From the NCBI RefSeq assembly GCF_005503145.1, contig NZ_SCNV01000042.1:1-64000 (forward strand): a DNA stretch of 64,000 nt, written 5' to 3'. Below, piece by piece: positions 36,843 through 44,292 of this stretch (the stretch's first letter is position 1; each line of letters starts with the position of its first letter). This stretch comes from Burkholderia sp. 4M9327F10 (GTDB lineage Bacteria; Pseudomonadota; Gammaproteobacteria; Burkholderiales; Burkholderiaceae). Made by a program: the position numbers and the translations under genes. Under the pieces are notes generated by a model, which was not told the origin of the DNA, searched no databases, and saw only the letters and a list, made by a program, of their open reading frames with translations.

Positions 36843-37934
36843 ATGACTGCCGCATTCCTGCAAATCCAGCGCCTGCGCAAGACCTATGACGATGTCGTCG
36901 CCATCGACCAGGTGTCGCTCGATGTCCGCAAGGGCGAGTTCATGACCTTTCTCGGGCCGTCGGGCTCGGGCAAGAGTACGACGCTGTATATCGTCGCGGG
37001 CTTTCAGGAGCCGAGCGAAGGGCGCGTGCTGCTCGACGGCAAGCCGCTGCTCTCGGTCGCGCCGAACAAGCGTCACATCGGGATGGTGTTTCAGCGCTAT
37101 ACCCTGTTTCCGCATCTGACGGTGGGCGAGAACGTCGCCTTTCCGCTGCGTGTGCGCCGCCGTCCCGACGCGGAAGTGAAGGCCAAGGTCGAACAGATGC
37201 TGAAGCTCGTGCATCTGTCCGAGTGCCGCGACCGCATGCCCGCGCAGTTGTCGGGCGGGCAGCAGCAGCGCGTCGCGATTGCACGGGCGCTCGCTTACGA
37301 TCCACCCGTGCTGTTGATGGACGAGCCGCTTTCCGCACTCGACAAGAAACTGCGTGAGGAAATCCAGCTCGAACTGCGCCGCATTCACCAGGAGACGGGC
37401 GTCACGATTCTCTACGTGACGCACGATCAGGAGGAGGCGCTGCGGCTGTCGGACCGCATCGCTGTGTTTAACAAAGGACGTATCGAACAGGTTGGCACCG
37501 GCGAGGAACTGTATGCGAATCCGGCGTCACGCTTCGTCGCGAGCTTTATCGGCAATTCGAATTTCCTGCCGGTGCGTGTGACGTCGAACAACGACGGCCG
37601 GATGAACGGCGTGTTTCCGAACGGTCATTCTGTGAGCTCGGGCAGCTTCAATCCGGTGCTCACGGCGGGCGACGAAGGAACGCTGATGATCCGCCCTGAA
37701 CAGATGCGCATTCAGGCGCTGCGCAACGCGAGCGGCACGGCGGGATTGCCCGTCACGGTGCGCGATATCACCTATCTCGGCGACGCGATGCACTACGCCG
37801 TTGCCACACCCTGGCAACAGGAGATTTCGATTCGCATGCCGGCGGGGCAGCGTCATGACAGCGGCTTGTCGGTCGGCACGGAGGCGCTTGTCGATTGGGA
37901 CACGCGTGATGTACGTCTGTTCGCTCAGGCGTAA
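36843..37934 (+). CDS. ABC transporter ATP-binding protein (PotA-like)
   Basis: A 363-residue ATPase that powers the importer. Walker A is GPSGSGKST (residues 40-48), the Q-loop is MVFQRYTLFPHLTV, the signature is LSGGQQQRVA, Walker B is VLLMDEPLSALD and the switch is THDQEEA. A C-terminal TOBE domain (about residues 270-363) follows, as in polyamine transporters. AGGTAAATG precedes the start. Confidence 0.93.
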   Translation: MTAAFLQIQRLRKTYDDVVAIDQVSLDVRKGEFMTFLGPSGSGKSTTLYIVAGFQEPSEGRVLLDGKPLLSVAPNKRHIGMVFQRYTLFPHLTVGENVAFPLRVRRRPDAEVKAKVEQMLKLVHLSECRDRMPAQLSGGQQQRVAIARALAYDPPVLLMDEPLSALDKKLREEIQLELRRIHQETGVTILYVTHDQEEALRLSDRIAVFNKGRIEQVGTGEELYANPASRFVASFIGNSNFLPVRVTSNNDGRMNGVFPNGHSVSSGSFNPVLTAGDEGTLMIRPEQMRIQALRNASGTAGLPVTVRDITYLGDAMHYAVATPWQQEISIRMPAGQRHDSGLSVGTEALVDWDTRDVRLFAQA

Positions 37935-37951
37935 GCACGGCAAGGCACACC

Positions 37952-38656
37952 ATGAGTGACACGCTGCCTTCGCTGAAAGTCGAACGCCACACCACGACGT
38001 TGCGCGAACTCGCGCTGGAGAAGATGCGCATGGCGATTCTGGATGCGCATTTTCGTCCAGGTGAACGGCTGGTCGAGCGTTCGCTGTGCGAAGAACTGGG
38101 CGTGAGCCGGACCGTTGTGCGCGAGGTGTTGCGGCATCTCGAAACGGAAGGGCTGGTCGATTCGATTCCTAACCAGGGGCCGATTGTCGCCAGGCTCGAT
38201 GCCGATACGGCGGCCGAAATCTACGAAATTCGCGCGCTGCTGGAAGGCGATGCGGCGATGGCCTGCGCGCAGCATGCGGATGAAGCGGTGACGGCACGGC
38301 TGGCCGGATACATTGCACAAATCCAGCAGGCGTTCGAAGCCCATGCGCATCAGACGGTGCGTGAGCTGACGACGACCTTCTATGAGGCGATGTTCCATGG
38401 TGGCGGCAAGAACGTCTCATGGGAAATCGTGCAGACGCTCAATGCGCGGATCAACCGCTTGCGCGCCATGACGATTGCCTCCGATGACCGTGGCCGGCAG
38501 GCCGTGCAGGAGATGAACCGCATTCTCGATGCGATCCGCGCACGCGACGCGCGGCGCGCGCGCGATGCCGCGACGGCTCATGTGGCCCGGGTTGCGGATA
38601 TTGCGGCGCGGTTGTTGCAGCAGACGGTGGGGGAGGTGGCTGTTTCGCGTCAGTAA
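37952..38656 (+). CDS. GntR/FCD-family regulator (second of two paralogues)
   Basis: A 234-residue FadR-type regulator, the last gene of the catabolic operon, 17 bases after the ATPase stop. The winged helix has SRTVVREVLRHLETEGLV, identical to the regulator at 27480, and the FCD domain has EIYEIRALLEGDAAMACAQ and TLNARINRLRAMTIAS. With its paralogue it brackets the operon. They probably bind the same TGG-N4-CCA sites and may respond to different ligands. Confidence 0.87.
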   Translation: MSDTLPSLKVERHTTTLRELALEKMRMAILDAHFRPGERLVERSLCEELGVSRTVVREVLRHLETEGLVDSIPNQGPIVARLDADTAAEIYEIRALLEGDAAMACAQHADEAVTARLAGYIAQIQQAFEAHAHQTVRELTTTFYEAMFHGGGKNVSWEIVQTLNARINRLRAMTIASDDRGRQAVQEMNRILDAIRARDARRARDAATAHVARVADIAARLLQQTVGEVAVSRQ

Positions 38657-38681
38657 TCTGGCCGGCCAGCATCATCTTGCG

Positions 38682-38717
38682 TCTCACTCTCCTTACTTTA
38701 AAGTAAGGAGAGTGAGA
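38682..38717. promoter_or_regulatory. Perfect 36-bp palindrome, candidate AbrB/VapC operator
   Basis: The half CTCACTCTCCTTACTTT (38683-38699) is followed directly by its exact inverse, and one more base pair closes each end, giving 36 bases with no loop. It sits 9-15 bases before the antitoxin start and includes its upstream Shine-Dalgarno-like AAGGAG. AbrB-type antitoxins bind such sites to repress their own operon. Confidence 0.85.
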
Positions 38718-38731
38718 ACCGGGAGATGAAA

Positions 38732-38977
38732 ATGGCTTCTGCTACCGTAACATCAAAGGGACAGGTCACGATCCCCGTGGACGTGCGGACCCGCCTCGGG
38801 CTGGAGACGGGGGACCGGATCGAATTCGTTCTGAACGAGAGCACCGGCCGGTACGAGGTGGTGCCCGCTACGCGCTCCGTCACCGCGCTCAAGGGCATCA
38901 TCCGTAAGCCCGCCAGGCCGGTGACAATTGAGGAGATGAACGCGGCGATTGCCGAGCGCGGGGCCTCGGCTCGATGA
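38732..38977 (+). CDS. AbrB/MazE-type antitoxin (VapB-like)
   Basis: An 81-residue antitoxin (83 from the ATG at 38726). The swapped-hairpin DNA-binding domain is SATVTSKGQVTIPVDVRTRLGL, and the toxin-binding tail is about residues 50-81. GGGAG at 38721-38725 lies 6 bases before the ATG at 38732, which favours that start. ATGA overlap with the toxin gene. The perfect palindrome just upstream is its likely operator. Confidence 0.88.
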   Translation: MASATVTSKGQVTIPVDVRTRLGLETGDRIEFVLNESTGRYEVVPATRSVTALKGIIRKPARPVTIEEMNAAIAERGASAR

Positions 38978-39369
38978 TCGGTCTCGATATGAATGTGCTG
39001 GTGCGATACTTCGCGCAGGACGATCCGGTACAAGCAAAAAAAGCGGGCGCACTCATCGAGTCACTGACGCCTGAGTACCCCGGCTATCTCACCCAGGTGG
39101 CACTCGTCGAGGTCGTCTGGGTGCTTGGTCGAGCCTATAGCGTCGAGCGCGTCGAGATCGCACAGGTGATTGAGACGCTGCTTCGCACGAAGGAAGTGGT
39201 CGTCGAAGCGGCGGAGACAGTATGGAAGGCGCTGCGACTCTACGCGGGCTCGTCCGCGGATTTCGCTGACTGCCTGATCGAGCGCGCGTGTCACGAGGCG
39301 CAGTGCGAATACACGGCAACGTTTGATATCAAAGCATCCAAAGCGACCGGTATGCGACTGATCAAGTAA
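38974..39369 (+). CDS. PIN-domain toxin (VapC-type ribonuclease)
   Basis: A 131-residue PIN-domain nuclease. The four acidic metal ligands appear as D5 (MIGLDMNVLVRY), E in VALVEVVWVL, D in SSADFADCLIE and D in TATFDIKASK. It is expected to cut a specific RNA, probably a tRNA. The start overlaps the antitoxin stop (ATGA), a usual TA arrangement. No decay seen. Confidence 0.9.
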   Translation: MIGLDMNVLVRYFAQDDPVQAKKAGALIESLTPEYPGYLTQVALVEVVWVLGRAYSVERVEIAQVIETLLRTKEVVVEAAETVWKALRLYAGSSADFADCLIERACHEAQCEYTATFDIKASKATGMRLIK

Positions 39370-39473
39370 GAAAAGCGAGGCAGATTCGCAAAGACTTAGC
39401 CACGGACTGACAAAGGGCGCCGAACGTCTCCAGTAGCTCCAGTAGCTCCAGTAGCATTAGCCACCCCACGAAA

Positions 39474-40589
39474 CTACAGCGCCGGCAACTCCACCCCTTC
39501 CTCATTCGACATCGTCCGGATCGCCGCATCGAATTCGATCTCGTGATCGTTTGCAGTCGATTGTGCAGCCAGCGCCGCGTATAGCTCGTCCTGTTCAAGC
39601 AGGAAATCCCTCCCATCACGCAAGCGCGCATAGGCGGCCCAGGGAACGAACTTGGTCAGCGGAAACAGCAGACCCTGGCGCGGCGACACATCCACGTTAA
39701 GCCCAGACACGAACAGCAGGTTCTTGCCTTCAAAGGCGGGCTCGCGCTGCAACGTGCGATAGGTCCGGTCAAACTCGATCTGCGTGTGATAACGCGCGGC
39801 GTCCAGCATGGGATTAGCCGATGTGACAAGCGACGGAATCGCCGGTGCGATCGCTTCTTCAAGCAGGTCGGGGCCCTCTGCGCCCGGCACAGGCTGGCGA
39901 TGGAAAAAGAACATCGCTGCGTCAAGCCTGCGCCCGATGGGCTGCCTGACACCCCCCCAGTCAAAGTCGCCCAGCGCCGCTTGCAGCCATGGCGAAGCCT
40001 TGAATGCCTTCGATGTACTCATCACCTGCAACGGGGTTGGCTCTGCAACATCGATCAGACGCTCCAGATGCAGGAAGAGGCCCTCAGCCCGATGTGAATC
40101 GAGTAGCGCATTGTCGATGAATACCGCGGGTGTTCCGTCAATCGATCCCAACTGGACGTCATTGCAGGCGTGACTGTATTCACGCTCGTACCAGTCCAGC
40201 ACGCCCGACAGTTTGCCGCAGCACGCACCGAACTCGTTATGTGCGGTGCGCTGGCGCTGATAGACGCCAAAACGGCGCTGTTCCGGCACGTAGCCGACAT
40301 GGCTCGCCTGGACGATCACCAGGTCTTCGCCATGGTGTGCGTAAGGACCGTGGCGATCGGTGGCCACCCGGCCGCCCACGACGCCGTGGTCGAAAGGGAA
40401 GGTGCCGAAATGGCGGGTCAGCAGAATGACGGGATAGCCCTGGTTCTCGTCGGAGCAGAAGGCGCGCGAAGGCATGACGCGGCCAGGTTCGAACCCCAGC
40501 GAGAGGCAGTAGTTATAGAGCTTCGGCACGAACTGGCTGTAACGGATCGCCATGCCGCCGAGTCGCATATTGCCCATGATGTGATTCAT
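39474..40589 (-). CDS. LCIB-type carbonic anhydrase family protein
   Basis: A 371-residue protein that fits the LCIB family (limiting-CO2-inducible protein B, beta/theta carbonic anhydrases; PF18599). Visible marks are SRAFCSDEN (C45, as in the CGDE of algal LCIB), YAHHGEDLVIVQASHVGY (H97, as in GPHVG) and FGVYQRQR followed by EFGACCGKLSG (C123/C124). These give the Cys-His-Cys zinc site and an Asp-Arg pair of a beta-type enzyme. LCIB works in the algal CO2-concentrating mechanism; its bacterial role is unknown. Start uncertain: the frame is open to 40847, but 40589 matches the fold's beginning. Confidence 0.7.
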   Translation of the reverse strand: MNHIMGNMRLGGMAIRYSQFVPKLYNYCLSLGFEPGRVMPSRAFCSDENQGYPVILLTRHFGTFPFDHGVVGGRVATDRHGPYAHHGEDLVIVQASHVGYVPEQRRFGVYQRQRTAHNEFGACCGKLSGVLDWYEREYSHACNDVQLGSIDGTPAVFIDNALLDSHRAEGLFLHLERLIDVAEPTPLQVMSTSKAFKASPWLQAALGDFDWGGVRQPIGRRLDAAMFFFHRQPVPGAEGPDLLEEAIAPAIPSLVTSANPMLDAARYHTQIEFDRTYRTLQREPAFEGKNLLFVSGLNVDVSPRQGLLFPLTKFVPWAAYARLRDGRDFLLEQDELYAALAAQSTANDHEIEFDAAIRTMSNEEGVELPAL

Positions 40590-41000
40590 CTCGCACCTTT
40601 CACCGGTCGCAATGTCCTGAATGGCTGTCGACTTGCCGTGAGTGGGCCGAGACGTCTCGCGTGACTGCTTGAAGCCGACCCCTCGCGAAGGGCGCGCCGC
40701 CGCCGCTTGCGGTGAAGCGGCGGCGAAACGTCCCGACGCTCCGCAACTTTGGCGCCCGAATATGACTCCCGATTGACTTCCGATTGACTTCCGATTGACT
40801 CCGGGACGATGAAACGATTCGGCTTGTTGCGTCGAACTGGCATTCACCCTTCCAGGGCCATCGTCATTGTCCCGGTTATGTGAAAAGTGATTTCATAACT
40901 TAGGTATTTACCCTAGGTCGCTACCTTCCTAGACTGTGTTCACCGGCTGCAGATAAACGTGTTTGCAGCTCCCGCAAGACAATCTCTGGAGGTAATGATC
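40590..41000. other. Intergenic region between the LCIB-type and DUF4148 genes
   Basis: 411 bases without a supported gene. The minus-strand frame of the LCIB-type gene stays open through 40847, so up to 86 extra N-terminal residues are possible, but the composition (AAASPQAAAARPSRG) is unlike a domain. GATTGACTTCC is repeated three times in tandem at 40771-40802. Nearer the DUF4148 gene the sequence is AT-rich and has CCTAGG-like words at 40911-40935, a likely promoter area. Confidence 0.6.
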
Positions 41001-41315
41001 ATGAACTCGCTTATCAAGGCTGTTGCTATTGCTGTTGTTCTCTCCGCTCCTGTTGCTGCGTTTGCCCAATCGAATCAACCTCTGACGCGCGCGGAAGTTC
41101 GTAGTCAACTGGTTCAACTCGAAAAGGCCGGTTACAACCCCGCAGACGCCGACAACACGACCTATCCGGCGGACATCCAGTCTGCGGAAGCCCGTGTTGC
41201 TGCCCAGAATGGCTCGACGAGCGGCGTTGGCGGTGTGACCAGCGGCTCGTCGGAATCCGGCGCTCCCGCAGCGTCGGTATTCACCGGCTCGCGTTCGCTT
41301 TACTCCGGTCACTAA
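41001..41315 (+). CDS. DUF4148 exported protein (paralogue)
   Basis: A 104-residue exported protein with signal peptide MNSLIKAVAIAVVLSAPVAAFA, cut before QSNQPLTRAEVRSQLVQLEKAGY. It matches the protein at 13927-14253 along the whole domain. TGGAGGT lies 7 bases before the ATG. The stop is part of three tandem 11-base copies around CACTAAGC (41310-41339), so its 3' end has duplicated by slippage without changing the protein. Confidence 0.9.
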   Translation: MNSLIKAVAIAVVLSAPVAAFAQSNQPLTRAEVRSQLVQLEKAGYNPADADNTTYPADIQSAEARVAAQNGSTSGVGGVTSGSSESGAPAASVFTGSRSLYSGH

Positions 41316-41426
41316 GCTGCCACTAAGCAGCCACTAAGCAACCGGACTGGCGACCGGTTGGCGATTCACCAGTCGCCGACTTCGCCTGAGGGGCGCGCGA
41401 TATGCCTTGCGTGCTCCGATCCACTT

Positions 41427-41468
41427 CATCGGCCCGCTACCGTCCATCAAGACAGTAGCGGGCCGATG
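41427..41468 (+). other. Perfect 14-bp stem hairpin after the DUF4148 gene
   Basis: CATCGGCCCGCTAC (41427-41440) and its exact inverse (41455-41468) frame a 14-base loop. It lies 112 bases after the DUF4148 stop. There is no T-run, so it is either a transcript-end stabiliser or a factor-dependent end. The rest of 41316-41540 shows no gene. Confidence 0.6.
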
Positions 41469-41547
41469 CCATCAGGAATCCGGTAGCCCGTATCCCCCGT
41501 TCTGCCTCCCCGCCTCCGAAAGCTCGCCGCAAGATTTATGTTGCAGA

Positions 41548-41573
41548 TGCGAATTAGTCGCATTATCATTCGC
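41548..41573. promoter_or_regulatory. Candidate Fur box
   Basis: The segment TGCGAATTAGTCGCATTATC and the bases after it (to ATTCGC at 41573) resembles Fur sites: its reverse strand contains GAATGATAAT, part of the GATAATGATAATCATTATC consensus. It lies about 110 bases before the probable TonB-receptor remnant and 365 before the PepSY gene. An iron-controlled promoter would fit both. Confidence 0.45.
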
Positions 41574-41685
41574 GTTGATAAATATCCAATCCGCCTAAAC
41601 ATCGCCGCTCGCTGCGAGCGCTTTCGTCCCGCTTGGTGTCTTGCTGCACGGGCGTTTGCTTGCGCCTGTGCTCAATCCGAACAAG

Positions 41686-41862
41686 ATGCATATCCTGTCT
41701 ATCGCCAGTCATCCGGCGTTTGCCCACGGCGAAAACCGTTCTTCCTCGCTTTCCAGTGTCGCGCTGTTGGCAAGTGGCGGCCTTTTGCTCCCTGCGCTGC
41801 CGGCATCCGGCCCGGCTCATAGCGGCTTGAGCGCCGTGGTGAGCGCGACGATGCAGTTCTAG
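41686..41862 (+). pseudogene. Probable remnant of a TonB-dependent receptor gene
   Basis: A 58-codon frame whose first part, SSVALLASGGLLLPALPAS, looks like the signal peptide of an outer-membrane receptor and whose last residues, VVSATMQF, look like the closing beta strand with terminal Phe. About 600-700 residues of plug and barrel would be missing between them. A Fur-like box precedes it and a PepSY reductase-like gene follows, as in siderophore-uptake operons. If the frame is only chance, the block is simply an untranslated leader. Confidence 0.4.
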
Positions 41863-41937
41863 GATGCAGGCGCCGACGATGCGTGACACACGGACCCAGG
41901 CGCCGCGCGGCGCCCGCATGCCTGCACCGGTACGCCC

Positions 41938-43155
41938 ATGAGATCGATGCTTGTCCGCCTGCATCGCTGGTTCGGCATCGGCACGGCGCTGTTTCTGTTC
42001 GTCTCCGGTCTCACGGGCGCCATCATCGCGTGGAATCAGGAGCTCGATGCGGCCTTGAACCCGGAGTTTTATTACGCGCGCTCGGCGGCTCCCGCGTTGT
42101 CGGCGCTGGAGCTGGCCAACCGGGTCGAAGCCGCCGACCCGCGCCTGCACGTGACCTATCTGCCGCTGGGTGTGGTGCCGGGCCGAACCCTGCTGATGCG
42201 GGTGCGCGGGCGGCCCGATCCCGCCACGGGCCGGCCCTATGCGCTGGGGTTCAACCAGATCGCCGTAGATCCCGCCACCGGAAGCATCCAGGGCCGGCGC
42301 GAATGGGGTGCGTTGTCGCTCACGCGGCTCAATCTGATGCCGTTCCTTTATCAGTTCCACTACACGCTTTATTTGCCGACCACCGGCAGCGGTGTTGCGA
42401 TTGGTGTCTGGTTGCTGGGGATCGTCGCGATCGTCTGGTTGTTCGATAGCGTGATCGCGCTGGTGCTGGCGTTTCCAAACCTCAAGGCCTGGCGCAAGTC
42501 GTTTGCGTTCCGCGTCCAGCGCGGCGGCTATGCGCTGGTGTTCGACCTGCATCGTTCGGGCGGGGTATGGGTGTGGGGGCTGCTGGGCGTGATTGCTCTG
42601 ACCTCGATCGGGATGAACCTCGAGCGGCCTGTCATGCGACCTCTCGTGTCGCTCTTTTCGCAACTGACCCCCGGGCCCGAGAGCAATCCTGAACTGCGTG
42701 CGCCGCATCCGGCCGGTGCCGTCATGTTGAGCCGCGAGCGCATCGTCGCATTGGCGGCGGACGGCGGGCAGAAGATGAAACTGAACGCCGGGCCGGGCTC
42801 GCTTTTCGAAATCGCTTCGCTCAACCTGTACGGCGTGGGCTATTTCAAACCAGGCGGCGACTACGCCGACCGTAGCCTCGGCAATGCCTGGATCTACTGG
42901 GATGCGTGGACCGGGCGCCAGGTGGGCGCTGCGGTGCCCGGTCGCGGGACTGCCGGCGATACCTTCATGCAGGCGCAATTCCCGCTGCATTCAGGACGTA
43001 TTCTGGGGTTGCCGGGGCGTATTCTGATCAGCTTCATGGGTGTGATGGTGGCGCTGCTGAGTGCGACCGGCCTCGTGATCTGGTTCAAGAAGCTCAAGGC
43101 GCGCCGCACCGCTACACGGCGCGTGAAGACGCCTAAAGCCGCGGCGCTGCCATAG
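41938..43155 (+). CDS. PepSY-associated transmembrane protein (siderophore reductase-like)
   Basis: A 405-residue inner-membrane protein with four segments: residues 13-33 (GIGTALFLFVSGLTGAIIAW), about 153-180, about 205-225 and about 360-385. PepSY domains lie in the periplasmic parts; HRW and HRSGG supply possible haem ligands. Related proteins (FoxB, FiuB, PiuB) reduce ferric siderophores at the inner membrane. Its TonB receptor partner seems to be deleted just upstream. Confidence 0.85.
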   Translation: MRSMLVRLHRWFGIGTALFLFVSGLTGAIIAWNQELDAALNPEFYYARSAAPALSALELANRVEAADPRLHVTYLPLGVVPGRTLLMRVRGRPDPATGRPYALGFNQIAVDPATGSIQGRREWGALSLTRLNLMPFLYQFHYTLYLPTTGSGVAIGVWLLGIVAIVWLFDSVIALVLAFPNLKAWRKSFAFRVQRGGYALVFDLHRSGGVWVWGLLGVIALTSIGMNLERPVMRPLVSLFSQLTPGPESNPELRAPHPAGAVMLSRERIVALAADGGQKMKLNAGPGSLFEIASLNLYGVGYFKPGGDYADRSLGNAWIYWDAWTGRQVGAAVPGRGTAGDTFMQAQFPLHSGRILGLPGRILISFMGVMVALLSATGLVIWFKKLKARRTATRRVKTPKAAALP

Positions 43156-43267
43156 TTCTGGAGGGGGCGCTTCGCGCGAAGCGGTTCAGATCAGATCGGC
43201 TCGGCTCGACGCGGTTCTTCCCGGTTCGGTTCGGCTTCACGCTATTGAGCCTTCACGCGCCGCTCTT

Positions 43268-44146
43268 TCAAGCCGGGTACTTTGCGGCGGCTCTCGCAAA
43301 CTCGACGAAGCGCCTCACCACCGCATCATCCCGTCCACGCTGCCACGCGAGTCCGACCTGCCACTGGGCGCCGTCACCGCGCAACGGCAACACGCGCGCG
43401 TCGCGCAACAGGTATTGCGTGCGCGAGGGCAGGAACGCCGCGCCGACGCCGGCCGCCACTGCTGCAAGCACCGTCTGGATATCATCGGCCTCCTGGGTCA
43501 CGCGTGGCACAAAGCCGCGCAGGCCGCACCAGCGGTCGATCTGCGCAGCCAGTCCGGGGCCACGGCCGCGCCCGACGCCAACAAATCCCAGTTCGTTCAA
43601 CTCATTGAGGTCGGCAGGAATGCGCTTCCAGCGCGCGTGCCTGGGTATCGCCAGCGCCAGCGCCTCATCGAGCACCGGGAAGGCTTCCAGCCCCGCGTCC
43701 GCCGGCAGACGCATGAAACCGACGTCAAGCTTGCCGGCGAGTAGCCGGCGGCTTTGCTCGGCCGATGACAGGTCGTTCAGCGTGACGCTGACGTTCGGAT
43801 GGCGCCGGCGGAACTCGGCGATCAGTTGCGGCGCGAGGGTCAGCGTGGAAAGGCCGAGACCCACGCGCAAATAGCCGCGCGTGCCGCTGCTCGCCTCGCG
43901 CGCACGCGCATGAATCTCGTCCGCATCGCGCACCAGCGTCTGGGCGTCGGGAAGAAAGCCGGCGCCGAAGGCGGTGAGCTCGGCGCCATGCCGGCCACGC
44001 TCGAAAAGCCTCCCGCCAAGACTGTCCTCCAGCGCGACGATCTGCTTGCTAAGGGCCGGCTGGCTCATGGCCAATACCTCGGCGGCGTGGCCGAAGTGAC
44101 GCAGTTCCACTACGGCTAGAAAGGCGCGCAAGAGCTTCAGTTCCAT
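43268..44146 (-). CDS. LysR-family transcriptional regulator
   Basis: A 292-residue LysR regulator. The helix-turn-helix is residues 15-45 (HFGHAAEVLAMSQPALSKQIVALEDSLGGRLFER), and the effector domain begins at GYLRVGLGLSTLTLAPQLI. It is divergent from the nitrilase-like gene, and a TCGATAAG/CTTATCGA inverted repeat sits between them. Confidence 0.92.
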   Translation of the reverse strand: MELKLLRAFLAVVELRHFGHAAEVLAMSQPALSKQIVALEDSLGGRLFERGRHGAELTAFGAGFLPDAQTLVRDADEIHARAREASSGTRGYLRVGLGLSTLTLAPQLIAEFRRRHPNVSVTLNDLSSAEQSRRLLAGKLDVGFMRLPADAGLEAFPVLDEALALAIPRHARWKRIPADLNELNELGFVGVGRGRGPGLAAQIDRWCGLRGFVPRVTQEADDIQTVLAAVAAGVGAAFLPSRTQYLLRDARVLPLRGDGAQWQVGLAWQRGRDDAVVRRFVEFARAAAKYPA

Positions 44147-44219
44147 TTCTCTATTTCATTTCCGCAGTTTCGTTCCGGCGGTTTCACTCCCGCAATTTCA
44201 TTCTAATAGGTAATCGAAT

Positions 44220-44248
44220 CGATAAGAATATTCATTTTACTTATCGAA
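44220..44248. promoter_or_regulatory. Candidate LysR-box between divergent genes
   Basis: TCGATAAG (44220-44227) and CTTATCGA (44241-44248) form a perfect 8-base inverted repeat with a 13-base spacer, 73 bases from the LysR start and 45 bases before the nitrilase-like start. This is the usual place of a LysR recognition site. Just before it, 44154-44204 holds three degenerate 14-base tandem copies of the form TTTC-N4-CCGC-N2. Confidence 0.6.
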
Positions 44249-44292
44249 TAGCCGGAGGTCCAATAGGGCTGTTCTTTCGATCAGGTTGCGCG

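Noticed and set aside
39428..39454. Tandem CTCCAGTAG x3 as the start of a CRISPR array or VNTR locus
   Set aside because: Only three 9-base units without spacers; a small slippage repeat with no further structure.
40590..40847. N-terminal extension of the LCIB-type protein as a targeting sequence
   Set aside because: The frame is open, but the composition is that of random GC-rich sequence, it includes a tandem repeat and the fold begins at 40589.
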